64,000 nt of DNA, from NCBI RefSeq assembly GCF_015477765.1, contig NZ_JADLQQ010000004.1:372001-436000 (forward strand), written 5' to 3'. Numbering within the stretch: position 1 is the first letter of the stretch; each line of letters starts with the position of its first letter. This DNA comes from Nocardia transvalensis. Its GTDB lineage: Bacteria > Actinomycetota > Actinomycetes > Mycobacteriales > Mycobacteriaceae. A program made the position numbers and the translations under genes. This document shows, in pieces, positions 57,063-64,000 of this stretch. A model generated the notes under the pieces. That model made no database searches. It saw nothing but the letters and a program-made list of their open reading frames with translations, and had not been told where the DNA came from.

Positions 57063-57785
57063 TCAGCCCCCGAAGTAGTACAGCTCGAATCCCACCGCCC
57101 GCTCGGCCGGGAAGCCCGGCTGCGGCGCGGTGGCCAGGTCGACGATGGCGCGGGCCTGCTCCGGGATCGGTGCAGGGCTCAGCGCCGCCAGGTAACGGGC
57201 ATGGGCGACAAGGGATTCCACGGCCACCTCGACCGTGTTCGTGACGTCGACCGCGTGGCTGACGACCGGTCCCGCCACCGCCGCCCAGCGCGGCGACCAG
57301 ATCGGCAGCTCGGCCAGTTCGGGGAAGATCCACTCGTTGCCCGCGTCGGAGACGGCGTCGAGCCCGGCGCGGCCGACGGCGCGATGGTCGGCGCTGTTGG
57401 CGTATCCGGGTGCCCAGGCATCGCCGAAGTGGGCCAGGATCACCATCTCCGGGCGGTGCCGCCGGATCGCCGCGGCCAGATCGCGGCGCAGTGCCAGGCT
57501 GTATTCGATTCGGCCGTCCGGGTAATCGAGGAATTCCACCTCGTGCACACCGACCACCTTCGCCGCCGCGATCTCCTCCGCCTCCCGCAGCGGACCGGCC
57601 TTTTCGGGCGGCAGTCCCGCGATACCCGCCTCACCCCTGGTGACCAGCAGGTAGCGGACGTCCTTGCCCTGCTCGGTCCACCGCGCGACCGCGGCGGCCG
57701 CCCCGTATTCGATGTCGTCGGGATGGGCGACGATCACCAGACCGCGCTGCCAATCCTCGGGTACCTGTTCCATGCGGCCATTCAA
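57063..57785 (-). CDS. PIG-L family deacetylase (mycothiol/LmbE type)
   Basis: 240 residues. The metal site is visible as AHPDD near residue 21 and HR in NSADHRAVGRAGLDAV. Relatives deacetylate GlcNAc-inositol (mycothiol synthesis, MshB) or mycothiol conjugates (Mca), but this protein is shorter and its substrate is unknown. TTG 57785 or ATG 57773 could start it. It is convergent with the two-component genes. Confidence 0.85.
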   Translation of the reverse strand: MNGRMEQVPEDWQRGLVIVAHPDDIEYGAAAAVARWTEQGKDVRYLLVTRGEAGIAGLPPEKAGPLREAEEIAAAKVVGVHEVEFLDYPDGRIEYSLALRRDLAAAIRRHRPEMVILAHFGDAWAPGYANSADHRAVGRAGLDAVSDAGNEWIFPELAELPIWSPRWAAVAGPVVSHAVDVTNTVEVAVESLVAHARYLAALSPAPIPEQARAIVDLATAPQPGFPAERAVGFELYYFGG

Positions 57786-57849
57786 GCATCGGTGACGAGG
57801 TCAACGGCTCGGTCACGGCAATCTGCTCGACCGCTGCGGCAGTTGCCGA

Positions 57850-58281
57850 CTATTTGCCAATCGGCTCGAGTGGCATCCGGAGCTCCACCACCGTGCCCGC
57901 TTGTCCGGTACTGACGGTCGCCCCCGGAACCAGCGCCCCGATAATCGTCAATCCCCGTCCCCGCCGCGGATCGGGCGGCGTGTCCCGCGGCTTCCAATGT
58001 CCGCCGTCGGCGATGGTGATCCGCAGCTCGGCACCGACCACCGCGGCTTGCAGCCGGACCAGCCCGCCCTCGCCCCGATAGCCGTGCTCCATTGCATTAC
58101 TGCAGGCCTCGGTCGCCGCGAGCAGCAGATCGTAGGTGCGGTCGGAGTCGACCCCGCAGCGCATCAACCACTCGCGCAGCAGTTGGCGGACGTCGGCGAG
58201 TCTGTTCGGGATCGCGGGGAAACTCAGATCCAGCGGGTCCGGTGGACCGTCGATTCTGGGCCGGCGAAGCGTGGTCACCAT
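57850..58281 (-). CDS. RsbW-like anti-sigma factor / ATP-binding regulator
   Basis: 143 residues. The HATPase_c_2 fold is clear, with the N-box LAATEACSNAMEHGYRG (Glu58, Asn62, His66), IADGGHW, and RGRGLTIIGAL as the glycine box. Such kinases bind a sigma factor or phosphorylate a STAS antagonist. AGGAAGG precedes ATG 58281. It is divergent from the STAS gene, its probable partner. Confidence 0.87.
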   Translation of the reverse strand: MVTTLRRPRIDGPPDPLDLSFPAIPNRLADVRQLLREWLMRCGVDSDRTYDLLLAATEACSNAMEHGYRGEGGLVRLQAAVVGAELRITIADGGHWKPRDTPPDPRRGRGLTIIGALVPGATVSTGQAGTVVELRMPLEPIGK

Positions 58282-58636
58282 GCTGCCTTCCTGTGCGGCG
58301 TGGTCAGCGACAGCAATGACGCGCCCCGGTAAGGGTCCGCCGCTCTGGTCATCTCACCGCCGCTGGTTCTCGTTTCTCGCGGCGGCGACCATCGGCCTTC
58401 TCCGCGAGAATGGCCGCCAGCCGCCGTCGGTCTAGTACGCTCGTTGGTAGCTATACCCAGTGAATCGGCGGCCATTCGGATCTACGGCGAAAACCGCATA
58501 CCGCGCCTCGATGATTACCGACACACCCATCGGGTAAGTAAAGTGCGGGAGACAAGTTCCCTGTCCGCGTCGCGGCGTGCGCGGCGGAAGTTCGAGGCTC
58601 CAGAGGTGGAACGTGGTTTATACGGAGGGCCGGTCT
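58282..58636. other. Divergent control region between the RsbW-like and STAS genes
   Basis: 355 bases without a credible gene. The half toward STAS is less GC-rich. GATT (58513-58516), 15 bases, GGGTAA (58532-58537) loosely fits a SigB/SigF-type stress promoter reading toward the STAS gene. No clear palindrome or small RNA was seen. Confidence 0.3.
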
Positions 58637-59002
58637 GTGAGCGGTGAAGGTACATCTCGGATGCTGGACGTCAAGGTGCATACACAGGGCACTACGACGG
58701 TGATCACCGTTCGCGGGGAGATCGACATCGCGTCGGTGCCACACCTGCAGTCCGCCCTCGCGGAGGGGCAGCAGGGCGGGAGGCCCGTGGTGGTCGACAT
58801 GTCGAACGTCGGCTTCATGGGCTCGGCCGGACTGAGCGCACTGCTGGTCGCCTCGGAGGCGGCCGAACCGCAGCGCCTGCGGGTCGTGGCCTCCGATGCC
58901 GTGCGCCGCCCCATCGAGGTGACCGGACTGGACAAGCTGCTGGCGATGTACCCCGACCTGGACGCCGCGCTCGCGGCCGGCGGGATGACGGCGAAGAACT
59001 GA
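58637..59002 (+). CDS. STAS-domain anti-sigma factor antagonist
   Basis: 121 residues. The STAS fold is recognised from TTTVITVRGEIDIASVPHLQ and VVVDMSNVGFMGSAGLSALL, with the phosphorylatable Ser63. Gly replaces the usual Asp before it. It would be switched by the RsbW-like kinase upstream and a PP2C phosphatase such as that at 53777. GTG 58637 follows CGGAGGG by seven bases; ATG 58661 is an alternative. Confidence 0.88.
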   Translation: MSGEGTSRMLDVKVHTQGTTTVITVRGEIDIASVPHLQSALAEGQQGGRPVVVDMSNVGFMGSAGLSALLVASEAAEPQRLRVVASDAVRRPIEVTGLDKLLAMYPDLDAALAAGGMTAKN

Positions 59003-59023
59003 CGCCCGGTTCAGCGGACCGCC

Positions 59024-59123
59024 GCGGCCACGCGTTCCAGGACCGGACGCCAGGTCTCGAGCGGTGCGACCGCGAGTCCCACAACCTTGCCCGCGTCGTC
59101 GGCGCGGGGCCACGGCCGCGGCG
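59024..59123 (-). repeat. Copy of the HD gene's 3' end (tandem duplication, downstream copy)
   Basis: On the minus strand this segment encodes ADDAGKVVGLAVAPLETW and then VLERVAAAVR with a stop at 59011, nearly the same as the last part of the HD protein. The equivalent DNA at 59173-59279 is offset by 149 bases. It is in another frame and not joined to the gene, so it is a remnant. Confidence 0.75.
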
Positions 59124-59135
59124 ATCTCTCCGACG

Positions 59136-59720
59136 TTACCGGGGGCGGCTGACGGCGGTTCCCCATGCCGAGGCCGCCACCCGGTCGAGAACCGGACGCC
59201 AGGTTTCGAGCGGTGCGGTGGTGTGGCCGACGATCTTGCCCGCGTCGTCGGCGCGACGCAGGGCCACGGCGGCGGCGAAATCCGGGTCGGATTCGAACGC
59301 GCTGATCTCGTCGGTGGTCATCGGGCCGCCCTGGATGATCAGCGTGCGCTTGCTGGAGGGCGACAGCTGCCGCGCATGTGTCGAATCCGCCGCCGCCAGA
59401 TAGCGTTTGGCGACGACATGGAGCTCGACCAAGCGGGCCACCCGCGGACCGAGCAGGTCCCGCACTGCGGAGGCGCCGTGGCGGCCGTGGCCGGCGTCGT
59501 CGCCGGGCACCAGCACATGGCCGATGTCGTGGACCAGCCCGGCCGCCTGTAGTTGCTCGTCGGCGGGGAAGTCGCGGCGTAGCAACTCGGCGCACTGGCG
59601 GTCGTGGTCGAGGATGTCCACCGGGTCGCCGCTGCGGTCGGGGGCGTCCCAGGTGTCGGCGCAGGCGGCCAGCAGGGCCATCAGTTCGTCCACCGAGGTG
59701 AGTGGTCGCGGCGTCGTCAT
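59136..59720 (-). CDS. HD-domain phosphohydrolase-like protein
   Basis: 194 residues. The HD motif lies in LVHDIGHVLVPGDDAG with His in DHDRQCAELL before it, and HVVAKRYL after, a PhnZ/inositol-oxygenase-like arrangement. The C-terminal tail (ADDAGKIVGHTTAPLETW) is duplicated downstream in a second degenerate copy. ATG 59720 follows TACGGT by eight bases; no Shine-Dalgarno is present. The substrate is unknown. Confidence 0.8.
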   Translation of the reverse strand: MTTPRPLTSVDELMALLAACADTWDAPDRSGDPVDILDHDRQCAELLRRDFPADEQLQAAGLVHDIGHVLVPGDDAGHGRHGASAVRDLLGPRVARLVELHVVAKRYLAAADSTHARQLSPSSKRTLIIQGGPMTTDEISAFESDPDFAAAVALRRADDAGKIVGHTTAPLETWRPVLDRVAASAWGTAVSRPR

Positions 59721-59728
59721 GGCGTGCG

Positions 59729-59734
59729 ACCGTA
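59729..59734 (-). promoter_or_regulatory. Candidate -10 element of the HD gene
   Basis: TACGGT on the minus strand, eight bases before ATG 59720, leaderless type. Confidence 0.35.
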
Positions 59735-59866
59735 GCGGTGCCGGGCGAACGGTGCGTGTCTCGGCAGAGGTCGGCCGTCGTGCTCGTCGGTGGTGAGCAG
59801 CCGCGGCCACGGTGCCCGGTGGGCGCGGCGGCGGCGATGCCGAATCCGGTGTGGCAGTCTGGGCGC

Positions 59867-61030
59867 ATGCGAGTGGCTGTTGTCGCGGGACCGGATCCTG
59901 GGCATGCGTTTCCGGCTATCGCGCTCTGTCTGCGATTGCTGGCCGCGGGTGACGAACCGGTCTTGTTCACCGGGCCCCGATGGTTCGAGGCGGCGCGGTC
60001 GGCCGGGATCGGGGTGCGGCGGTTGAAGGGGCTGGCGCCGCGTCCGCAGGACGACGATCGCGACGCCGGTCAGCGCATCCATCAGCGGGCCGCCCACATC
60101 TCCACCGAAATCCTGCCGGACCTGAGCGCCATGCTGCCGGAGCTGGTGGTGTCGGACGTGCTGACCGCCGGGGGCGGGATGGCCGCCGAACGGCTCGGTG
60201 TGCCCTGGATCGAGTTGTCGCCGCATCCGCTGTATCTGCCGTCGAAGGCGTTGCCGCCCATCGGAAGTGGGCTGGCCGCGGGGGAGGGGTTGCGCGGCCG
60301 GGCCCGGGATGTGGTGCTGCGCGGCATGACCGCCCGCGCGCTGCACCGCGGCGAACGGCAGCGAGCGGCCGCGCGGGCCAGTGTCGGCCTGCCCGAACAG
60401 GATCCGGGCCCCGACGCCCGCCTCATCGCGACCCTGCCCGCCCTCGAGGTGGAGCGTCCCGACTGGCCCGCCGACACGCACCTGATCGGCCCGCTGCTGT
60501 GGGAGCCGACCGCCGATGTGCTCCCGCTGCCGCCCGGGGACGAGCCCCTGGTGATGGTCGCCCCCTCGACCGCGCACACGGGCGTGTCCGGCATGGCCGA
60601 GGGGGTGGTGTCCGCCCTCGAGGGATCAGGGGTGCGCGTGGCGGTCTCGATGCTCGGCACACCCCCGTCGAACCTTCCGCCCTGGGCCACCGCCGGTCTG
60701 GGCCGCCAGGACGAACTTCTGCGCCACGCCGCGGTCGTGGTCGGCGGCGGAGGCCACGGTCTCCTGGTGAAATCCCTGCTGGCGGGCGTGCCGATCGTCA
60801 CCGTGCCCGGCGGCGGCGACCAATGGGAGCTGGCCAACCGGGCAGCCCGCCAGGGCAGTTCGATCGTGGTGCGCCCGTTCTCCGCCGAAGCGGTCCGCGA
60901 GGCAGTCCGGCGCACGCTCGACGACCCCTCCTACCGCGCAGCCGCAGCGTCCGCCGCGGCATCGATGTCCGAGGTGGCCGATCCCGTCGAGATCTGCCAC
61001 CGCGTGCGTGACGCCGCCCCGGCCCGATAG
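59867..61030 (+). CDS. Glycosyltransferase, UGT/MGT-like (Rv2739c-type)
   Basis: 387 residues, GT-B fold. The N-terminal nucleotide-independent half starts VAVVAGPDPGHAFPAIALCLRL. The C-terminal donor site has VVVGGGGHGLLVKSLLAGVPIVTVPGGGDQWELANR. Its place next to DUF3046 matches the mycobacterial gene beside recA. The acceptor is unknown. ATG 59867 is chosen at the natural fold start. Confidence 0.87.
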   Translation: MRVAVVAGPDPGHAFPAIALCLRLLAAGDEPVLFTGPRWFEAARSAGIGVRRLKGLAPRPQDDDRDAGQRIHQRAAHISTEILPDLSAMLPELVVSDVLTAGGGMAAERLGVPWIELSPHPLYLPSKALPPIGSGLAAGEGLRGRARDVVLRGMTARALHRGERQRAAARASVGLPEQDPGPDARLIATLPALEVERPDWPADTHLIGPLLWEPTADVLPLPPGDEPLVMVAPSTAHTGVSGMAEGVVSALEGSGVRVAVSMLGTPPSNLPPWATAGLGRQDELLRHAAVVVGGGGHGLLVKSLLAGVPIVTVPGGGDQWELANRAARQGSSIVVRPFSAEAVREAVRRTLDDPSYRAAAASAAASMSEVADPVEICHRVRDAAPAR

Positions 61031-61074
61031 GCGCTCGAACCGGTGCGGCCGGATCCGGCGGATTCGCGGGCAGG

Positions 61075-61080
61075 TAGCCT
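61075..61080 (+). promoter_or_regulatory. Candidate -10 element of the DUF3046 gene
   Basis: TAGCCT, seven bases before GTG 61088; identical hexamer to those ahead of dapA and ftsK. Confidence 0.4.
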
Positions 61081-61087
61081 CGATACG

Positions 61088-61282
61088 GTGCGATTGACTG
61101 ACTTCCGAGAGCTGTTGCACGGCGAATTCGGCGTGGCCCGCGGCGACGCCCTGCTGACCGACCACACCCTCCCCACTCTGGGCGGCCGCACCGGCGCCCG
61201 AGCCATCGAGGACGGCGTAGACCCCCGCGACGTCTGGCGAGCCCTCTGCGCCGAATTCGACGTCCCCCGCTCCCGCTGGTAA
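61088..61282 (+). CDS. DUF3046 protein
   Basis: 64 residues beginning MRLTDFRELLHGEFG and ending DVPRSRW, the whole conserved family. In mycobacteria this small protein stands directly upstream of recA. Here a TPR-kinase fusion follows three bases after the stop, so the usual recA neighbour has been displaced. The function is unknown. Confidence 0.88.
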   Translation: MRLTDFRELLHGEFGVARGDALLTDHTLPTLGGRTGARAIEDGVDPRDVWRALCAEFDVPRSRW

Positions 61283-61285
61283 CCC

Positions 61286-62479
61286 ATGACCCTGAACAAC
61301 CGCCACCGGCTCGACGCCCGGCTGCGGATGATCCCGGTCGATCGGGAGCAGTTGTGCCGCGAGGTAGCGGATGCTCATCCGGTGGACTACGCCTCGCTGC
61401 GGCGGACCGGTATCGATCTGTTCGTCCTCGGCCGCTATCCCGAGGCGCTCGACCTGCTCGATCGCGCACTCGAGCTCGCCGATTCGGACGAACGCCGAAC
61501 CGCGGTGCTGCTGAATCTCGGTGACTGCCATCGCTATCGCGGTGATTATGTCGCGGCGGAAAGGCTTTACGAGCAGGCGGCGGATCTTGCGGCCGCTTCC
61601 GCTACTGAGCTGCGATCGTTCGTATGGCAGCATCGCGGCAAGATGTTGGCCGAGTTGGGGCGGACCGAGCCCGCGCGTGCGCTGCTGGAACAGGCGCTAC
61701 GTTTACGCGCGGGTGCGCCCGCGCTGGCGGCATCGACTCAGGCCGCATTGGATCGACTGGAGGAGCTCGTGATCCCGCTTCCACCGAAAGTGGTCGCGCT
61801 GCTGGGTGATTCGCCGACTCGGTCGGTGGATCACGAAGGACGTAGTGGGGGAGTGGAGTTCGTCAATGGGGCCTATTGGATGAAGCGGGGGACGGAGGCT
61901 GTGGGGGAGTACGAGCGGCTGGTGTGGTTGGGGGAGCAGGGGGTTCGGGTGCCTGCGGTTGCGGTGTTCGAAGGGGATGTGCTGGTGCTCGAGGATGCGG
62001 GGGTGGCGAGTTCGGCGGCGCATGAGTCGCCGGGGGTGTTGCTGGGGCAGGTGTTGCGGCGGTTGCATGACATCCGGGTGTCGGACTGCCCATTCGATGG
62101 GCGGCTGGATGTGGTGCTCGCGCAGGCGCGGCGCAGGGTGGTGGAAGGGCTGGTGGATGCCGATGATTTCGATGACGACCGTCGCGGGTGGACACCGGAG
62201 CAGGTGCTCGAGCGACTGCTCGCTGAGCGCCCCGAGGAGACGGAACTCGTTGTCGCGCATGGAGATTACACGCCGCCAAATGTTTTGGACGGCGGGATCG
62301 TGATCGATGTCGGGCGGCTGGGGGTGGCCGACCGGTATCGGGATCTGGCGCTGGTCCATCGGGACCTGCTCGACGATTACGGCCCGGACGAGGTGGCGGC
62401 CTTCTTCGCCGCCTACGGGCTGGCCGACCCCGATCCGGTCCGCCTCGAGTATTACCGGCTGCTGGACGAATTGTTCTGA
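61286..62479 (+). CDS. TPR domain fused to an APH(3')-like aminoglycoside phosphotransferase
   Basis: 397 residues. The first 160 residues form TPR-like helices (GRYPEALDLLDRALELADS, then GDYVAAERLYEQAADLAA). From about 185 an APH(3')-type kinase follows: K200, EYERLVWLGEQG, DCPFDGRLDVVLA, catalytic HGD327YTPPN332 and DVGRLGVADRYRDLAL with metal Asp341. All key residues are present, so activity on aminoglycosides or a related amino sugar is likely. The TPR module is unusual for this enzyme. It is coupled to DUF3046 by a three-base gap. Confidence 0.8.
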   Translation: MTLNNRHRLDARLRMIPVDREQLCREVADAHPVDYASLRRTGIDLFVLGRYPEALDLLDRALELADSDERRTAVLLNLGDCHRYRGDYVAAERLYEQAADLAAASATELRSFVWQHRGKMLAELGRTEPARALLEQALRLRAGAPALAASTQAALDRLEELVIPLPPKVVALLGDSPTRSVDHEGRSGGVEFVNGAYWMKRGTEAVGEYERLVWLGEQGVRVPAVAVFEGDVLVLEDAGVASSAAHESPGVLLGQVLRRLHDIRVSDCPFDGRLDVVLAQARRRVVEGLVDADDFDDDRRGWTPEQVLERLLAERPEETELVVAHGDYTPPNVLDGGIVIDVGRLGVADRYRDLALVHRDLLDDYGPDEVAAFFAAYGLADPDPVRLEYYRLLDELF

Positions 62480-62483
62480 GGCA

Positions 62484-63899
62484 TCAACCGACGAGCACCT
62501 TGTCGGCATCGGCGTCGGCCTCGACTCGCTTTACCCGAACCCGGCGATGGAACAGCGCGAACGACAGCACACCCAGCAGGATGCCGGCCCCGCTCGCCAC
62601 CGCAACCGCGGCGTCCAGACCGGACACGAACTGCGGCAACGCAATTCGATAACCGTCGCCCGCCGCACTGCGAAACACCGTGCCCAGCAACGCAACCCCC
62701 AATGCCAGACCCAGCTGCCGAGCCGTATTGACCGCCCCGGCCGCCGTCCCGCTCTGCTGCGGCGGCACCGCCGCCATCCCGACCGCCACCAGCGCCGGAG
62801 CCATCACGCCGACACCGACGCCGACCACCACATAGCCGAGAAGCAGAGCGCTCCAGGACGATTCGGTATCGATCACACCGAGTAGACCGGTGCCGACCCC
62901 GATCACCACGAGCCCACCGCCGACCGTCCACTTCGGCGCCGCATCGTGCAGGATCCGGCCGAACACGCCCGACACCAGGAAGGCCGTCGCCGCCATCGGC
63001 AGCATGGACAGCCCCGCCCGCAACGGCGTCAGGTGCAACTGCTGCTGCAGCCACAGCGAGATCAGCGGGCTGACGGCGAAGGCGGCGAAGTTGAGCCCGG
63101 TGGCCGCGATCAGTGTCGCGCCGAATTCGCGGTTGCGCAGCAGTGCGAGCGGGAACATCGGTGCCGCACTGCGGGTTTCGACCACCGCGAAAACCAGCAC
63201 CGCGACCGCGCCCCCGATCAGCGTGACCAGTGCCTGCGCCTCGCCCCAGCCGTGCTCACCGGCGCGGATGATGCCGTAGGTGATGGCCGTCGCGGCCACC
63301 GCGAACGCCACCATCCCGGCGAGATCCACCCCGCGCCCGGCGCGCCGCGGCGACGGCCCGAACACCCAGGCGGACAAGACGATCGTCACCGCCGCCACCG
63401 GCAGATTCACGAAGAAGATCCACCGCCACGACAGCAGATCGGTGAGCACGCCGCCCAGCACCACCCCGATACCGGCCGCCGCGCCCGCGACGGCACCCCA
63501 GGCGCCGAAGGCGACGCCGCGGTCACGGCCGGTATAGGTGGCATGCAGCAGCGACAACGTGGTCGCGAACATGGCCGCGCCGCCGATACCCTGGAAGGCC
63601 CTGGCCGCCACCAGAATTCCCGGCGACTGCGCGATCCCGCACACGAGCGAGGCCGCCGCGAAGACCGCCAGCCCCACCAGATAGGTGGGTTTGGCGCCCA
63701 CCCGGTCGGCCAGCGATCCGAGCACCAGCAGCAGCGCCGCCAACGCCAGCGCGTACCCGTCGACCACCCACTGCAGCCCGGACAGGCCGGTGCCCAGATC
63801 GGCGGCGATATCGGGCAGCGCCACGTTGACGATGGTGACGTCGATGAGCAGCATCAGCGTGCCGAGACACGCCGCGAACAAGGGGAGCCATTTCCGCAC
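62484..63899 (-). CDS. DHA2-family (EmrB/QacA-type) multidrug efflux MFS transporter
   Basis: 471 residues with about 14 membrane helices. Motif D1 in LMLLIDVTIVNVALPDI, the ADRVGAK motif A and GVVLGGVLTDLLSWRW motif C (antiporter) are present. It probably exports cationic or lipophilic drugs with the proton gradient. GTG 63899 has GGAGG seven bases upstream, so the 13 residues before it are probably not translated. It is convergent with the TPR-kinase gene; no regulator is visible before the window ends. Confidence 0.9.
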   Translation of the reverse strand: MRKWLPLFAACLGTLMLLIDVTIVNVALPDIAADLGTGLSGLQWVVDGYALALAALLLVLGSLADRVGAKPTYLVGLAVFAAASLVCGIAQSPGILVAARAFQGIGGAAMFATTLSLLHATYTGRDRGVAFGAWGAVAGAAAGIGVVLGGVLTDLLSWRWIFFVNLPVAAVTIVLSAWVFGPSPRRAGRGVDLAGMVAFAVAATAITYGIIRAGEHGWGEAQALVTLIGGAVAVLVFAVVETRSAAPMFPLALLRNREFGATLIAATGLNFAAFAVSPLISLWLQQQLHLTPLRAGLSMLPMAATAFLVSGVFGRILHDAAPKWTVGGGLVVIGVGTGLLGVIDTESSWSALLLGYVVVGVGVGVMAPALVAVGMAAVPPQQSGTAAGAVNTARQLGLALGVALLGTVFRSAAGDGYRIALPQFVSGLDAAVAVASGAGILLGVLSFALFHRRVRVKRVEADADADKVLVG

Positions 63900-64000
63900 G
63901 GCGACCTCCAGAAGTGAACGAACGATATCGACGCCCAAGCCTGCGGGATGCTTGAATATCCACCTAGCTGTCCGCCCTTCTCTATTGGATTCCTCCTATG

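Overview
The window is high-GC actinobacterial chromosome, most likely Nocardia or a close relative in the Mycobacteriales. The evidence is the shared gene order dapA - RNase J - ftsK, then argA - pgsA - cinA - clgR - pspA - pspM, then a glycosyltransferase and a DUF3046 gene. This is the dapB-to-recA neighbourhood of Mycobacterium with extra blocks inserted. No rRNA, phage, insertion sequence or CRISPR array was seen. Two tRNA genes are present.

Layout. 0-9.5 kb: end of a pentapeptide-repeat gene, a PQQ-type dehydrogenase lipoprotein, an alcohol dehydrogenase, a Phd/VapC toxin-antitoxin pair, dapB, a TIGR01777 fusion protein, a photolyase, and a divergent GlxA-regulator/DJ-1 pair. 9.5-15.7 kb: a tight allantoin operon on the minus strand (GntR regulator, NCS1 permease, racemase, DUF6986 aldolase-like protein, allantoicase, PuuE allantoinase). 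15.8-23.5 kb: a small secreted protein, a P450, a haloalkane-dehalogenase-like hydrolase divergent from an HxlR regulator, a NarL-type two-component cluster, and a ribbon-helix-helix protein with its own operator array. 23.6-31 kb: dapA, RNase J, a small MDMPI-like protein, a DUF574 methyltransferase, ftsK and a Tat-exported cupin. 31.8-36.6 kb: a PEP mutase/isocitrate lyase relative, an HD protein, a MarR-controlled membrane protein, a secreted protein, a PPOX protein, an NTF2-like protein and a TetR gene that appears frameshifted.

36.6-37.1 kb (minus strand) is the most striking part. A promoter with an inverted repeat, a 26-codon leader peptide with a strong ribosome binding site, a mutually exclusive antiterminator/terminator pair and then two tRNA genes form what looks like a ribosome-mediated attenuator driving tRNAs. 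One tRNA has a UAG anticodon (reads CUA) in a class I body, and the leader itself contains a CUA codon.

37.2-42.6 kb: EF-hand, YciI, argA, pgsA, cinA, clgR, pspA, pspM. These are envelope-stress and lipid genes with a sigma-E-like promoter ahead of pspA. 42.7-52.6 kb: accessory metabolism (DUF7064/7065-like protein plus kinase, YsnF-type stress protein, second P450, PAS-ANTAR regulator, sugar porter, methyltransferase, hydrolase, EEP-family protein). 52.7-59 kb: a PPOX protein, a small membrane protein, and a stress-signalling island (receiver-PP2C phosphatase, CHASE3 histidine kinase, Rcp1-type receiver, RsbW-like kinase, STAS antagonist). 59.1-63.9 kb: an HD protein with a duplicated tail, a glycosyltransferase, DUF3046, a TPR-APH(3') fusion and a DHA2 drug-efflux pump.

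Many genes start 6-8 bases after a TAnnnT -10 element with no ribosome binding site, so leaderless transcription appears common here. Functional statements rest on recognised motifs and family knowledge; no database search was run.
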